From Rhynchosporium graminicola (taxonomy: Eukaryota > Ascomycota > Leotiomycetes > Helotiales > Ploettnerulaceae), in the NCBI GenBank assembly GCA_900074885.1, contig FJUW01000012.1:1924990-1988989 (forward strand): DNA of 64,000 nucleotides, given 5' to 3'. Position numbers and translations under genes: made by a program. Shown here piece by piece: positions 25,801 through 38,930 of the stretch. The notes beneath the pieces were generated by a model. The model searched no databases. It worked only from the letters and a program-made list of their open reading frames with translations, and had not been told where the DNA came from. Numbering within the stretch: the stretch's first letter is position 1; each line of letters starts with the position of its first letter.

Positions 25801-28550
25801 TTCTTCTAGAATAATTTTATAATCGTATAAGCGATATAGCAGAAGAATATTAAAATCCTACTTAGAAAAAGCTTCCTTAAGAGTATAGTACTATTCCGGT
25901 AGCTTTTCGGCTACAAGTTATTTAGTATCAGGATCCTTAGGAGAGTCGCTATTTAGATAGTCTTATAAGAGGCAGTTTATCTTATAGATACTAATAAAGA
26001 ATAATTCGGAACTTTTATATTTTATATTAAAATAAAAAGCTATAGTACTAATTTAGTAAATTAGAACCGGTTTCTAGATCCTTAGAGGTTAAGAGGAGCA
26101 CTTATAATAGGGTTTTAGCGCAAGTACCTTTCTCGATGAATTTAGAGCGGAAAGGAGTTCGGATTCTTTAGTGATAAGCGGAAATAAGTTAAAGAGTAAA
26201 AATAATATATTAATATACTATATCGCTACTATTTAGTATAATTAGTATTAGTCTAGCTAGTTTATAACTAAGTCCCGCGCGTTAGTATCGATTTAGTAAG
26301 ATTAATTAATACTAGGTTTATAAAGCAGTAGAGTTATAATTATCTTCTTATCGTATTAGAGAGTAGCTAGATAGCGTTCCGACTATAATAGCTTATAGTA
26401 AAGCGTATCTAGCTTAACTTAAAATCGTTATATCTATTTAATACTAATAATTATATCTTATTATCCTAAATCGAGGAGAATAAAAGGGTAGTTATAAATA
26501 TACTTACTATTAATAGAAAAGTATAAACGTATAAAATAAGTAATATAAGTTCTAATAGACTATTAGAAACTACGTATTAGAATAGAATAAGGTAGTAGCT
26601 CGATTTTAATACTAAGGGCCTCTAATAGTTATCCGGTAAGAGTACGATTAATAAATAGATAACTATTTACTCTAGTATTAATTAAGCTATTTATAGAGAC
26701 TCCTAGCCCGTTTATATTAACTATAATCAAGTATATAAATTACTTACCTCCTATTAAGGAGTTAAGGTTAAGATTAGAGAGATTATATCTATATAGACCT
26801 AAGAAAGAGTTTTTACTTAAGCTTTATTATTTCCCTCTAGTATTAGTCCAGATTCGGAGGGTATATCTTCTATTACTTCCTTAGTTACTTAATCCTCTTT
26901 CGGAAATTCGTTAATTAATTAAACCTTAAGCGAGTTAGAGTAATCTAGCTTAATATAACCGAGCTATCTATAACTATAATACCTAAGGGGTTCTCCGGTC
27001 GAGGTAGTAGGGCGTTTTAGCGCAGAGAGAGTACTAGCCCGTACTAGGGTAGAAGTATATACGTATAGTATAGGAGTAGTTTATTAAGGAGCTAAGCTTA
27101 AGGACCGGTAAGAGGTAGAACTAGTAGTAGTCGTAGTAGTAATAGTAGGCTTATAGTATTATACCTAGGTAATAGCTTTCTCGGGATAGGTATATTCTAA
27201 GTTATAGTAATACTTAGTATTAAAAGAAAGTAAGAATCTAACTATAGAAGCGTAGTTCTTATTCTATATTAGTTTAATAATAAGAGTTAAAGCGCGTAAA
27301 GATAATATAATCTTATCTTATATATAGAAGAACTACTTTTTCTTTTTAACTTTACCTTAGATAGTAGCGCTTTAAAATCGACTACGAAACTCAGCGAAAG
27401 TCTCGCGTATATAGCTAAGTTATTATATTTCTAAGTAATAGAAAGCGTTATAATAGTTATCTTTCTCTAAACTAATAAGAAAGTTCTCTTCTAATAAGGA
27501 GATTATTTTATCGCTAGTTTTAAACTTATTAGCGAGATACTAAGGCATAAGATACTCCTTAGCTAATCTAGTAACTAGCTCCTATATAAGAATGCGCCGA
27601 GAGAAGTCTATAAGGTAATAATTAGCATTTATAGCTAGCTAGTCTCGTATCGATACTCTCTATTAGAGGAAAGTAAAATCTGATCTATTATCTAAAGGTA
27701 GGATCTTCTTAATAAGATAAGACTTCCTAGAGCGTAACTCTACTGATTTAGCGCTAGGAGAGGGAGATAGTTTATTAGGAATAATATCCTCTCTCTTAGT
27801 ATTATATATTAGAATAGAGTTTATTAGGTTATTAAACTCTACTATACGCGGAGATTATAGTATTAGTTCTAGTAGGAGAGTCGAAGATAAGTAAGGGACC
27901 TCTATAAGGAACTTATCTTATATAGAGATTAGTTTATCTATAGTATCTTCTAGAGAGTTATTCTTTTCCTTCTAGTCTACTAATTATTATAAGAGGGAAT
28001 AGATCAGGTTCGAGTCACTTATAATAGTAAGAGTACTTAGCGATTATACTCCTAGTGAATTTCGCTTTTATTTTCCTTTCTCTCTTAATTAGTACTTCCT
28101 TAATAAGGTATTAATATTCTCTAGGGCAGGAGATATTTAGAGTAAAGAAAAGTATAATAGATTAAGTTCAGAGGTAAAGCGGGAGGGATTATATTAAGTT
28201 CTTCTAGAACTAGAGAAGTCTCTAGTTTATTAGTTAAGAGCTATAATAATAGCTTAAAAAGAAGTATATTAGGGCTATTTCAGTAGTAATATATAGAAGT
28301 TAAAGTTCCGGGGAATTTATTATACTTTTTTCAAAATCTATTTATAATTCCTTTATATTAAGAGAGTTATTAAAGGAGTATTAGCGAAGACCTCCTTTAT
28401 TATACTATTTACGATAAGCTAAATTAAACCCTAATTTATAGTTATCCGAGAGATCTCTAGTATCTTAGCTATATGCGAGTAGTTATCGAATAACTAACTT
28501 AGTAGTAAGATATTATAATAAGCTATCTCTAGCTATCTTAATCTTTTTAT
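22850..28550 (-). pseudogene. E2 gag-pol remnant
   Basis: Minus strand. Gag core about 27,720-27,150; zinc-knuckle relic near 26,970; protease near 26,690-26,660; RT about 25,760-25,150 with the YLDN box within 25,319-25,340; integrase about 24,150-23,600; chromodomain about 23,080-22,900. The frame is closed by RIP stops as in E1. Confidence 0.85.
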
Positions 28551-28554
28551 TTAA

Positions 28555-28822
28555 TATAATAATATAAGACTTAAGGTAGTATATAAGTAAGAATAAATAA
28601 GTAGAAAGGCTAAGAGCGATCTTATATAGTCTACTACGAAGGAAATAAAAAAATAAGGAAGGAAGAAGAAGAGAGATAGAGTATAAAGTACCTTATATAT
28701 ATATACTAGTACTAGTCCGATATTATACCGGGTCGGATACTAGTTCTGCCGGGATACCTATGAACTCGGGCCCTATTATCTATCCTTCTTCTCATGTGAT
28801 ATTCAGGTGAGCTATTATTATA
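28555..28822 (-). repeat. E2 5' LTR
   Basis: 268 bp, more heavily RIP-mutated at its ends (TATAATAATATAAGAC where the family has TGTAACGACACAAGAC). It is followed by AGTAT. Confidence 0.95.
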
Positions 28823-29399
28823 AGTATTAAATCGATCTGGAGTAAGAGATTATATTACTTCGTTATACGTATCTCTTCTATTTAGCTTACTCGGGATAAA
28901 CCTTTCTAAATCGGCTAGGGTGAGAGTCGTATACAAGAGAGCGAGTACTTTAGTAGTGAAGCTTTATATAATAAGCGGTTTAAGGATATAATACTAAAGG
29001 TTATCTCTTAATATTATAGTCCTATCTTATATAGCTATATTATACTGAATTATATATTCGCTGCTAGTTATACTAGGGTCCGCTGAGTGATATGTTCTCA
29101 CGATAGAATGAAGTAGATTTATTTATATGTGGAACTATATAGTTATACTTAGATACTAGTCTTACTATTTAAATTAACTCTCGGAATTTCTCTGCTTATC
29201 TTTCGCTAACTATATATAATAAGTAGTAAGTTAATCTCTATATAATAGCTAGAGGCGGTTAGTAAAAGCTTTCTCCTAATCGAGCTTAAATTACTTAATA
29301 AAAATATTATGATAGACTCTAATAATACCGGCTATAGTTCTCTTATTCTTGTAAATAGCTCTAAATTAGTAATATTCTGTCTTACGAGGCGGAAGCTGA
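28823..29399 (-). pseudogene. DUF6589-like gene, middle part (fragment B)
   Basis: The minus frame runs from 29,399 down to 28,823. It starts in phase with the end of fragment A when E3 and one GCTGA are removed, and ends in phase with fragment C when E2 and one AGTAT are removed. The block LLYRDQLTTYYIQLA (GDQLT-like) followed by a region with FHIQINLL and RTYHSADPS matches the order expected in DUF6589 proteins (DQLT, then F.LQMN.L). Stops are TAG/TAA/TGA at Gln/Trp-type positions. Confidence 0.6.
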
Positions 29400-29667
29400 T
29401 ATAATGACAGCTCACCTGAATATCATATAAGAAGAAGGATAGATAATAAGGCCCAAGTTCATAAGTATCCCGGCAGAACTAGTATCCGACCTAGTATAGT
29501 ATCGGACTAGTACCGGCGTATATATATAAGGTACTTTATACTCTATCTCTCTTCTTCTTCCTTTCTTATCTTTTTATTTCCTTTATAATAGATTATATAA
29601 GATCGCTCTTAGCTTTCCTACTTATTTATTCTTACTTATATACTACCTAGAGTCTTATATTATTATA
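29400..29667 (+). repeat. E3 5' LTR
   Basis: 268 bp with RIP-mutated ends. It is preceded by GCTGA. Confidence 0.95.
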
Positions 29668-30099
29668 TTAAATAAAAAGATCAAGATAGCCGGAGATAGC
29701 TTATTATAATATTTTACTACTAAGTTAGTTATTTAATAACTACTCGCATATAGTTAAGATACTAGAGATCTCTTAGATAACTATAAATCAGAGTTTAATT
29801 TAGCTTATCGCAAATAGTATAATAGAGGAGGTCTTCGCTAACGCTCTTTTAATAACTCCCTTAGTATAAAGGAATTATAGATAGATTTTAAAGAAAGTAT
29901 AATAAATACCCCGGAACTTTAACTTCTACGTATTACCGCTGAAATAGCCCTAATATACCCTTTTTTAAGCTACTAATATAGCTCTTAACTAATAAACTAG
30001 AGACTCCTTTAGTTCTAAGGGAACTTAACGCGATCCCCTCCGCTCTACCTCTGAACCTAATCTGTTATACCTTTATTTACTCTAAATATCTCTTACTCT

Positions 30100-33000
30100 A
30101 GAGAATTTTAATACCTTATTAAGGAAGTACTAACTAAGAGAGAAAGGAAAATAAAAGCGAAATTCACTAGGAGTATAATCGCTAAGTACTCTTACTACTA
30201 TAGGTAACTCGAACCTGATCTATTCCCTTTTATAACGATTAGCGGACTAAGAGGAAAAGAATAACTCTCTAGAAGATACTATAGATAGACTAATCTCCGC
30301 ATAAGATAGGTTCCTTATAAGGGTCCCTCGCTTATCTTCGACTCTCTTACTAGAACTAATACTATAATCTCCGCGTATAGCGGAGTTTAATAACCTAATA
30401 AACTCTATTCCGATATATAGTACTAAGAGAGAGGATACTATTCCTAATAAACTATCTCCCTCTTCCGGCGCCGAATCGGTAAAGTCACGCCTTAGGAAAT
30501 CTTATCTTACTAAGAAGATCCTGCCTCTAGATAATAGATCGGACCTTACCTTCCTCTAATAGAAAGTATCGATACGAGACTAGCTAGCTGTGAACGCTGA
30601 CTACTACCCTACGGACTTCTCCTAGCGCGTTCTCGTATAGGAGCTAGTTATTAGATTAGCTAAGGAGTATCTTACGCTTTAGTACCTCGCTAATAAGTTT
30701 AAAACTAGTAATAAAATAATCTCCTTATTAGAGGAGAACTTTCTTACTAGTTTAGAGGAAGATAATTACTATAACGCTTTCTACTACTTAGAAATATAAT
30801 AACTTAGCTATATACGCGAGACTTTAACTGAGTTTCATAGTCGATTTAAAAGCGCTAATATCTAAAGTAAAGTTAAAAAGAAAGAGTAGTTCTTCTATAT
30901 ATAAGATAAGATTATACTATCCTTACGCGCTTTAACTCTTATTATTAAACTAAAATAGAATAAGGAATACGCTTCTATAGTTAGATCCTTACTTTCTTTT
31001 AATACTAAGTATCGCTATAACTCAGAATATACTTATCCTAAGAAAGCTACTACCTAGGTATAGTACTATAAGCCTACTATTATTACTACAACTACTACTA
31101 GTTCTACCTCTTACCGGTCCTTAAGCTTAGCTTCTCGATAAACTACTCCTGTACTATATATACGTACTTCTACCCCGGTACGAGCTAGTACTCCCTCCGC
31201 GCTAAAACGCCTTATTACCTCGACCGGAGAACTCCTTAGGTATTATAGTTATAAATAGCTCGGTTATATTAAGCTAGACTACTCTAACTTACTTAAGGTT
31301 TAATTAATCGACGAATTTCCGGAAGAGGATTAAGTAACTAAGGAAGTAGTAGAAGATATACTCTTCGAATCTGGACTAATATTAGAGGGAAATAATAAGG
31401 CTTAAGTAAAAACTCCTTCCTAGGTCTACGCAGGTATGATCTCTCTAATCTAGACCTTAACTCCTTAATAGGAGGTAAGTAATTTATATACCTGATTATA
31501 ATTAGTATAAATAAGCTAAGAGTCTCTATAAATAGCTTAATCGATACTAGAGCGAATAGTTATCTGTTTATTAATCGTACTCTTACCGGACGACTATTAA
31601 GAGCCCTTAGTATTAAAATCGAGCTACTATCTTATTCTATTCTAATACGTAGTTTCTAATAGTCTATTAGAACTTATATTACTTATTTTATACGTTTATA
31701 CTTTTCTATTAATAGTAGGCGTATTTATAACTACTCTTTTATTCTTCTTAATTTAGGATAATAAGATATAATTATTAGTATTAAATAGATATAACGATTT
31801 CAGGTTAAGCTAGATACGCTTTATTATAAGCTACTATAGTCGGAACGCTATCTAGCTACCTTCTGATACGATAAGGAGATAATTATAACTCTACTGCCTT
31901 GTAAACTTAGTATTAATCGATCTTACTAAATCGACGCTAATACGCGGAACTTAGCTATAAACTAGCTAGACTAACGCTAATTATACTAAATAGTAGCGAT
32001 ATAATATATTAACGTATTATCTTTACTCTTTAACTTATTTCCGCTTATCGCTAAGGAATCCGAACTCCTTTCCGCTCCGAATTCATCGAGAAAGGTACCT
32101 GCGCCGAAACTCTACTATAAGTACTCCTCTTAACCTCTAAGGATCTAGAAACTAGTTCCGATTTACTAAATTAGTACTATAGCTTTTTATTTTAATATAA
32201 AACGTAAAGGTTCCGAATTATTCTTTACTAATATCTATAAGATAAACCGCCTCTTATAAGACTATCTAAATAGCGACTCTCCTAAGGATCCTAATACCGA
32301 ACGACTTATAGCCGAAAAGCTACCGGAATAGTACTATACCTTTAAGTAAGCCTTTTCTAAGCGGGATTCTAATATTCTTCCGCTATATCGCTTATACGAT
32401 TATAAAATCATTCTAAAAGAATTATTACCTAACGTATATTCGCTCTTATATTAGTAATCTATAGACGAATTACGAGTAACTAAGGAGTATCTTATAGAGA
32501 ACTTAGATAAAGGATTTATCGAATCTAGCTAAAGTCCCTTTATATTACTTATATTATTTATTAAAAAGGCTAATAGAGGATTACGCTTCTATATTAACTA
32601 TTATAAGCTTAATACGATCACTCGAAAGGATTTATACTTAATACTTAGGATCGATAAGCTCTTAACTTATATATCTAAAGTAGTAATCTTTACTAAACTA
32701 GATATCCGGGTAGTATTTAACTATATCTATATAGACCCCGAATCAGAGGAGTATATTACTTTCCGAACCCGCTTCGGATCTTATAAATATAAAGTATTAC
32801 CTTTTAGGCTCTATAACGGACTTAGTACGTACTAGCGATATATAAATAATATACTACTAGACTACTTAGATAATTTCTATATAGCTTACCTAGATAATAT
32901 CCTTATATACTCGGAAACGCTCTAGGAATATGAGGAATACGTTAAATTAGTATTATAACGCTTAATAGATACTGGACTTTAGGTAGATATTAAGAAAAGC

Positions 33001-35760
33001 GAATTCCATATTACTCGGATTAAATATCTTAGATATATTATTACTATTAACGGAATCGAGCTAGATCCTAAGAAGGTAGTACTATTAGTAGACTAGAAGT
33101 ACCCCGAAATAGTAATAGCTATGAAATCCTTCTTAGGATTCTATAAGTTCTACTATTAATTTATTCGGAATTTCGGCCTTATCGCTAAACCTCTCTTAGT
33201 ACTTACTCGGCCTATAGTACTATAGAATTTTACTAATAATTATAAGAAGTCCTTCGACGATTTATATTAATAGCTACTATTAGTGCAGAAACTATACTAT
33301 TTCGACTCTAAATTACAGACTAAACTAGAAACTAATACTTCTAATAGTATAATAGCTAGAGTTATCTCCTAATTATATGAAGATAACTAGTAGTATCTAA
33401 TTAGATTCTACTCCTATATTCTTAATAGATATGAACTAAACTAAGAGATCTATAATAAGGAGCTATACGCTATTATTAAGTCTTTCCGGAAATAGAGACC
33501 GGAACTTATATCTCTATAATACTATACCGGCGTATATATAGACTATCGATCCTTAGAATACTTTATAACTACTAAGGTCCTAACTAGTAAGTAAGCTAGA
33601 TAGATAGAATTCCTTTCCGAATTCAACTTTTAAATTATATATACGCTTAGTAAAGATAATACTAAAGCTAATATCCTTAGCTATAGGGAATAAGATCTAA
33701 GGATATAGGAATAATAGAAACAGGATAATAGATCTCGGGTTTTATTACCTCTAGACTACTTAGATCTTAGGATTAATGCGGAACTAGCTGAGTATTATAT
33801 CGATTAAATCAGTTACATATACTTAATATCGCTAGGGACTAATACGCTACTAGAACTCGTATATAACTCCTTTAATTTGATCGAGAAACTATACTAATTT
33901 AACTAAGAATTATTCTCGGATAAACGGAATATATTAGGAGATAGCTATATTATTAACGATAGTTTACTACTTTATAATAGTTATCTATACGTATAACGCT
34001 ATACTCTACTATATACTTATTTAATTAGCGAAGTCTACGATTAAGTTTCCTCCGCTTATCTAAATACTCGTAAGACCGCCGAAATAATTTCTACCTATTA
34101 TTACTAGAAAGGACTTATATCGGATATGAAATAGTATACTCGTAATTGCTACCCTTATTAGTACTCTTATCCGAAGTAAACGAAATAGTAAGGATTCCTA
34201 TACTTATTACCGGTGCCTAGCTACTCTATATAGCACTTAGCTATAGATTTTGAGGACTTCCCGCCTAATAACTAAAGATTTAATAGGATATTAGTATTTA
34301 TCGACCGCTTAGGGAAGGACTCTATATCGATACCGTACTACTATAATATTAATACCCGCGGGATAGTAACGTTATTTATCTAATAGATATATCGTTTCGG
34401 ATATACCTCTAAGTTAATTATATCTAACTAAGGAGCTTAGTTAGTCTTATCTTTCTAGTAAGAGTTTTACTATATAATTAGAGTTAAGGTTAAGCTCTTT
34501 ACCTCTTTCTACTAGTAAACAGATAGATAAATAGAGATTATAAATTAGTATATTAACTAACGCCTTAGACTCTTTATTAATTACTACTAGAGTAACTAGG
34601 GCGAACTATTACTAATAATAGACTGCGCCTAAGTAACCTTACCTTACGACTCTATCAGTATAGCGCTATATACCCTTAAATATAGTATACTGCTACGGAA
34701 TAGCTAGGACTAGAAGTAACTCACCGGATCGATACCGTAAGAGAAGCTTAACTATACTAATACTAAATCCTTAGATAAACGTACTAAATCAGCTATCGAG
34801 GTTATAAAAGCTAATATACTAGCTACTTAGTATAAGATAAGCGCTATAACTGACCCGAAACGGCGCGGTATCGACTAGGAAGTTAGAGATAAGGTATTTC
34901 TCTCTATAAGGAACCTTAAGAATCACTAGCTAAGTAAGAAGCTATTTAGTCTCTAAGCAGGACTATACTAAGTCCTAGCTAAGATCGGATACTCTTATAA
35001 GCTAGATTTACTCCCGGGATCTTCTATTTACGATATATTCGCTCCCGAATTACTCTTTAAGGACCTGGATAACCTATTACTAGGCTAGGAGTTACTAAAC
35101 CTACCCCCGGAGGTTATCGCTACTTAAGAAGAGTAGGAGTTATAAGATATACTTACTATATAGCTCCTAAGAGGTAATCTAAAGTATTAAGTTAGCTAGC
35201 TAAGCTATGACCCGGACCTAACTTAGTATAACGCTTCCGACCTAATAGGTACTCCGTATAAGCTCNGTATCGACTAGGAAGTTAGAGATAAGGTATTTCT
35301 CTCTATAAGGAACCTTAAGAATTACTAGCTAAGTAAGAAGCTATCTAGCCTCTAAGCAGGACTATACTAGGTCCTAGCTAAGATCGGATACTCTTATAAG
35401 CTAGATTTACTCCCGGGATCTTCTATTTACGATATATTCGCTCCCGAATTACTCTTTAAGGACCTGGATAACCTATTACTAGGCTAGGAGTTACTAAACC
35501 TACCCCCGGAGGTTATCGCTACTTAAGAAGAGTAGGAGTTATAAGATATACTTACTATATAGCTCTTAAGAGGTAATCTGAAGTATTAAGTTAGCAAGCT
35601 AGGCTATAACCCGGACTTAACTTAGTATAACGCTTCCGACCTAATAGGTACTCTATATAAGCTCAGAGACTTCTATACTGCTAACTTAAGTAAACCTAGA
35701 CCTCCGCGTAAACTAGATTAGTAGATTAAGGCCTAGGAAGACGGAATAGATAACTATAAT
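30100..35760 (+). pseudogene. E3 gag-pol remnant with duplicated integrase-chromodomain segment
   Basis: Gag core about 30,520-31,060; zinc-knuckle relic near 31,240 (Cys to Tyr); protease DT-A box near 31,541-31,556 (here Asp-Thr-Arg-Ala); RT with YLDN at 32887-32898; integrase about 34,080-34,590; chromodomain interrupted at 35,265 and present complete after the duplication (about 35,520-35,700). Frames are closed by RIP stops. Confidence 0.85.
34868..35664 (+). repeat. 398-bp direct duplication around a single N
   Basis: Copy 1 is 34868-35265 and copy 2 is 35267-35664. Both start GTATCGACTAGGAAGTTAGA and end ATAAGCTC. They differ at about ten sites, nearly all C/T or G/A transitions. A single N at 35266 separates them. 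This looks like an assembly join of two element copies or a gap filled with overlapping sequence, but a true tandem duplication mutated by RIP cannot be excluded. Confidence 0.9.
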
Positions 35761-35827
35761 CACTTAGAGGATAATAAGCTATTATAGTTACTAGTATTAG
35801 AATTTATTACTAAAGATAATCCCCCGA

Positions 35828-37035
35828 TTATACTCTATAATAATACTATATCTAAAACTCTATTTCTTTAATTACTTCTACTTTACTAGCTTTCTTCCCT
35901 AAGTCCTCCGGAGCTTCTAGTAAATCTAGAATATCTGGAACCGGAATTACTATATCTAACTCTTTACTTAAATCTACTAACGTAGCTCTAGTAGTAGACC
36001 GAGTATAATAGCTAATCCTATAGGCTTTATTCTTTAGAGAGGGTCCGGGAGTATCTAGATCTGATACTATTTCTAAACCGGAAAGTAAATTCCTCTTTCC
36101 TTTAGTATTAGATATCGTAGCCTTAAATATAGCTTTCTTTATAAATTCCTATATAATACTATTTAATTCCTTTATCTACTTTAACGCTGTTTCGGCTATT
36201 AACTTAGACTTTACCGAATCGACCGTCAGAAGATCTAAATCCTATATCGCGTTAGTATTATACTAGTATCTAAGGGTTTAAGATCGTAATTTACTATCTT
36301 AATAAACTCTAACTCCTTAAATACTTTCTCTATAGAACGCCTTAAAGCCTAAGTCTCTACTAATTATATAGTAGTAATCTCTAACGTAATAATAGGAGCA
36401 GCAGATTTCGCGAGATAATAGATCTGATTAATAGCCTTATAAGTAGCTATAATACTACTCCGATTTAGCTCCGCGTTCTTAGCTTTACTACTAGGAAGTA
36501 AACCGGATAAAATAGTATACTCTATATTAATATAGTTAGGTAACTATAACGCGTTAGTATATATAATTATATTTATATTTAAGTAACTTATGTACTTATA
36601 ACTACTTTTTAACGCTGAATAATACTTATAAAGCTTAGAGTTAAGCTTATTAAATAAGTATAAGAGTTCTAAAATAGGAGTATTATTATACTTTATCTTA
36701 AGGAAAGCGCGAATATATCGTAAGTAATATATATGATACGCTGCCGAAAGAGCACCGGCAGGAACTAGTAAAGGCACTATAGGAGTTAGCGTTATAGATC
36801 TGTGAAACCCTTATACTGTACTTAAGGACTATCCCTAAAACTAAGATAGGAAACTTACTTATATTAAGAGAAGAGTTAATTAGGTCGATTAATATATAAG
36901 ATTATAGTAGACTACTATAGTAGTTAGTAATAATACTTACTATAGGAGCTATATTATAGTCTAGGAAGAGTAAACTTATAAGTTAAAGTAGTTATCGCAG
37001 TTAAAAAGGAAAAGCTCTAATATTAATAAACCCCT
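35828..37035 (-). pseudogene. E3 antisense accessory gene, two exons, function unknown
   Basis: Same architecture as in E1. A TATA-like TATATAAAAG (minus) lies at about 37,037-37,046. Exon 1 runs down to 36,295 and includes 36,777-36,544 without any stop (begins after a GTG codon, with VPAGALSAAYHIYYLRYIRA). The intron is 36242-36294 with its donor weakened to GTAAAT, branch TACTAAC and acceptor TATAG. Exon 2 spans 36,241-35,828. Protein blocks are nearly identical to the E1 and E2 copies despite RIP. No signal peptide or known domain was recognised. Confidence 0.6.
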
Positions 37036-37307
37036 TCTTTTATATACCCTACGCCCTACTTAAACTCGACTCCTACTATAAATAGATAAAGTAAATACCG
37101 CTTACCGCCCGATTTAGAAGTTATAACTAATATAGTACTATTATAGCGATATAACTAGTTAGAACCTGATAAAGAATTTACTGCTACTAAAGAGCGGCTA
37201 GCGCCTATTACGCGAATATCGACGAAAACAGTTATAATAAAGACTAATTCCAGTATAAACTATAACCTTCCGAGCTTAGGGTTAAGCTCTTCTTAGGGGG
37301 GGGGTAA

Positions 37308-37575
37308 TATGATAATAGCTCACCTGAATATCACATGAGAAGAAGGATAGATAATAGGGCCTAAGTTCATAGGTATCCCGGCAGAACTAGTATCCGACCC
37401 GGTATAGTATCGGACTAGTACTAGCGCATATATATAAGGTGCTTTATACTCTATCTCTCTTCTTCTTCCTTCCTTATCTTTTTGTTTCCTTCGTAGTAGA
37501 CTATATAAGATCGCTCTTAGCCTCCCTACTTGTTTATTCTTGCTTATATACCGCCTAGAGTCTTGTGTCGTTACA
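37308..37575 (+). repeat. E3 3' LTR
   Basis: 268 bp. The end retains GTGTCGTTACA, giving the ancestral LTR terminus. It is followed by GCTGA. Confidence 0.95.
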
Positions 37576-37580
37576 GCTGA

Positions 37581-38098
37581 TCTATAACTAGTATCGAAGG
37601 GAACTTTAACGGATTATTTATAAATATAATATCTACTACTTTAGGATGAATTCGACGAATAGTATTAGCTATAAGTGAAAGAGTGATCTGCTTATTAATA
37701 GGAGTTTCTGAAGTAGACTCGGGATATAAAGGGAGCAGTAATATAGCTATACTAATAATAGGAATATTATATCCTATTACTCCTAGTAAGAAAGTAATAT
37801 CTTTCTAAGATAGTATAATAGAAGGATTCTATATTACTTATATTAAGCTAGTAATAGGTAGATCCGGATAGATAACTGCAGCGGCAGTAGTTATAGCTTA
37901 TTACGTCTTAATATAGCTAAGTATTTTATCGCGCTTTTTATCTTAAAAGTTAATATTATTATAAATAATAGTTATTTATAGGTTATAAGCTAGGGGCAGT
38001 AGCTAGGACTAGAGAAATATTATATTAGAAAGTATATATAGTAAGAGTAGTTATATATAGGTTAGCTAATCCTCTCGCTTAAGAAGTAAGTTAATATA
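37581..38098 (-). pseudogene. DUF6589-like gene, 5' part (fragment A)
   Basis: The minus frame is open (TAG/TAA as Gln) from about 38,000 down to the E3 junction. It includes FLLGVIGYNIPIISIAILL, LIANTIRRIHPKVVD and a final FPSILVIDQL that runs on into fragment B once E3 is removed. The gene's true start may lie right of E5, which inserted at 38,099. The family call depends mainly on fragments B and C. Confidence 0.5.
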
Positions 38099-38266
38099 TA
38101 TCACGGGTGAGCAACGCGTACGCAGATAGTCAAGTGTAATATTCAAGAAGTTCGATACAGGAGAGAGTCAGGTTCTAGCTTAGCTCCGAAGGAAAACATG
38201 CAGGTGCCGCTAGGCTTAGTAAGTATAGGTATCGCCGGTGCTTAATCCTAGGGCTCGCCCCTTATA
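38099..38266 (-). repeat. E5 left LTR (3' LTR in element orientation)
   Basis: 168 bp starting TATCACGGGTGAGCAACG. It pairs with 41061-41228, whose start TGTCACAGG is less mutated. Confidence 0.9.
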
Positions 38267-38639
38267 TTACTCCCCTCCTCCCGCCTGTTTTCCAGCGGAG
38301 ACTAATAGCAAACAGTCGTAGAACCCTCCTATAGTTAATAACCGCGTTCTATTACTAAACCTTAGGCGTTCTAATTATTATCGTCCGCTTTCTTTATTAT
38401 GATCCCGCCGTATTAAGCTAGCGCTCCGCTCCTATTATCGCTCGATCTAGCTATTATTATACTTCCTCCTATTATCGCTCGCTTCCTTTATTATTATACC
38501 GCTGTATTAGGCTAGCGCTCTGCTCCTATTATCGCTCGATCCGGCTAAGACGTTATAAAAGAAGAGACCTTCTACCTTTTCAGACTTTTCTTTATATAAT
38601 AATAATAACTATAGTAAAGTAAGTCCCCCCCCTCCTTCT

Positions 38640-38930
38640 ATTAAAAGAAATATTAAAATTCGCGAATTACATATTAAAAATCCCTCTACTACGCTATCGG
38701 GATCCGCGCTGAAACCGGCGGAATCAGATATCTCTTATAATTCACTATATTACTTATGCCCTCTCAGGCTCTAATTGTATCGACTAAGCTATAAGTATCG
38801 TATTCCGCCTATTCTCAGACGGAATCCTGATAAACTCAGTCGAATCGCTCCCGATCTTATATCTACTATAAGGATAAGAAGAAGAATTGCGAGAACCTAT
38901 AGGTTTTCCTCGGGTTCCGCGCGAAAATAG
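38640..38930 (-). pseudogene. E5 polar reading frame (possible Gag-like relic)
   Basis: The minus frame is free of stops except Gln/Trp-type TAG/TAA/TGA. It reads a Ser/Arg/Asn-rich segment (RGKPIGSRNSSSYPYSRYK), then an amphipathic part with SENRRN and a possible WIIRDIWFRRF. The same frame persists in E6 (about 45,250-45,550). A plus-strand frame is also fairly open here, so strand and coding status are uncertain. The position near the polypurine tract is unusual for gag. Confidence 0.3.

Larger units (their letters stand above)
21047..28822 (-). mobile_element. E2: full-length chromodomain Ty3/Gypsy retrotransposon, minus strand (7,776 bp)
   Basis: Same family as E1, in reverse. LTRs lie at 21047-21314 (3') and 28555-28822 (5'). 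The target duplication AGTAT (21042-21046 and 28823-28827) is perfect. The polypurine tract shows as CCCCCCCCCCTAAG just inside the left LTR. It split the DUF6589-like gene (fragments B and C). Confidence 0.95.
29400..37575 (+). mobile_element. E3: full-length chromodomain Ty3/Gypsy retrotransposon (8,176 bp, with internal duplication)
   Basis: LTRs lie at 29400-29667 and 37308-37575. The target duplication GCTGA (29395-29399 and 37576-37580) is perfect. It is about 399 bp longer than E1 because of a 398-bp direct duplication separated by a single N (35266). It split the DUF6589-like gene (fragments A and B). A polypurine tract (AGGGGGGGGGTAA) precedes the 3' LTR, whose last bases still read GTGTCGTTACA, the least mutated LTR end together with that of E4. 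Confidence 0.95.
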
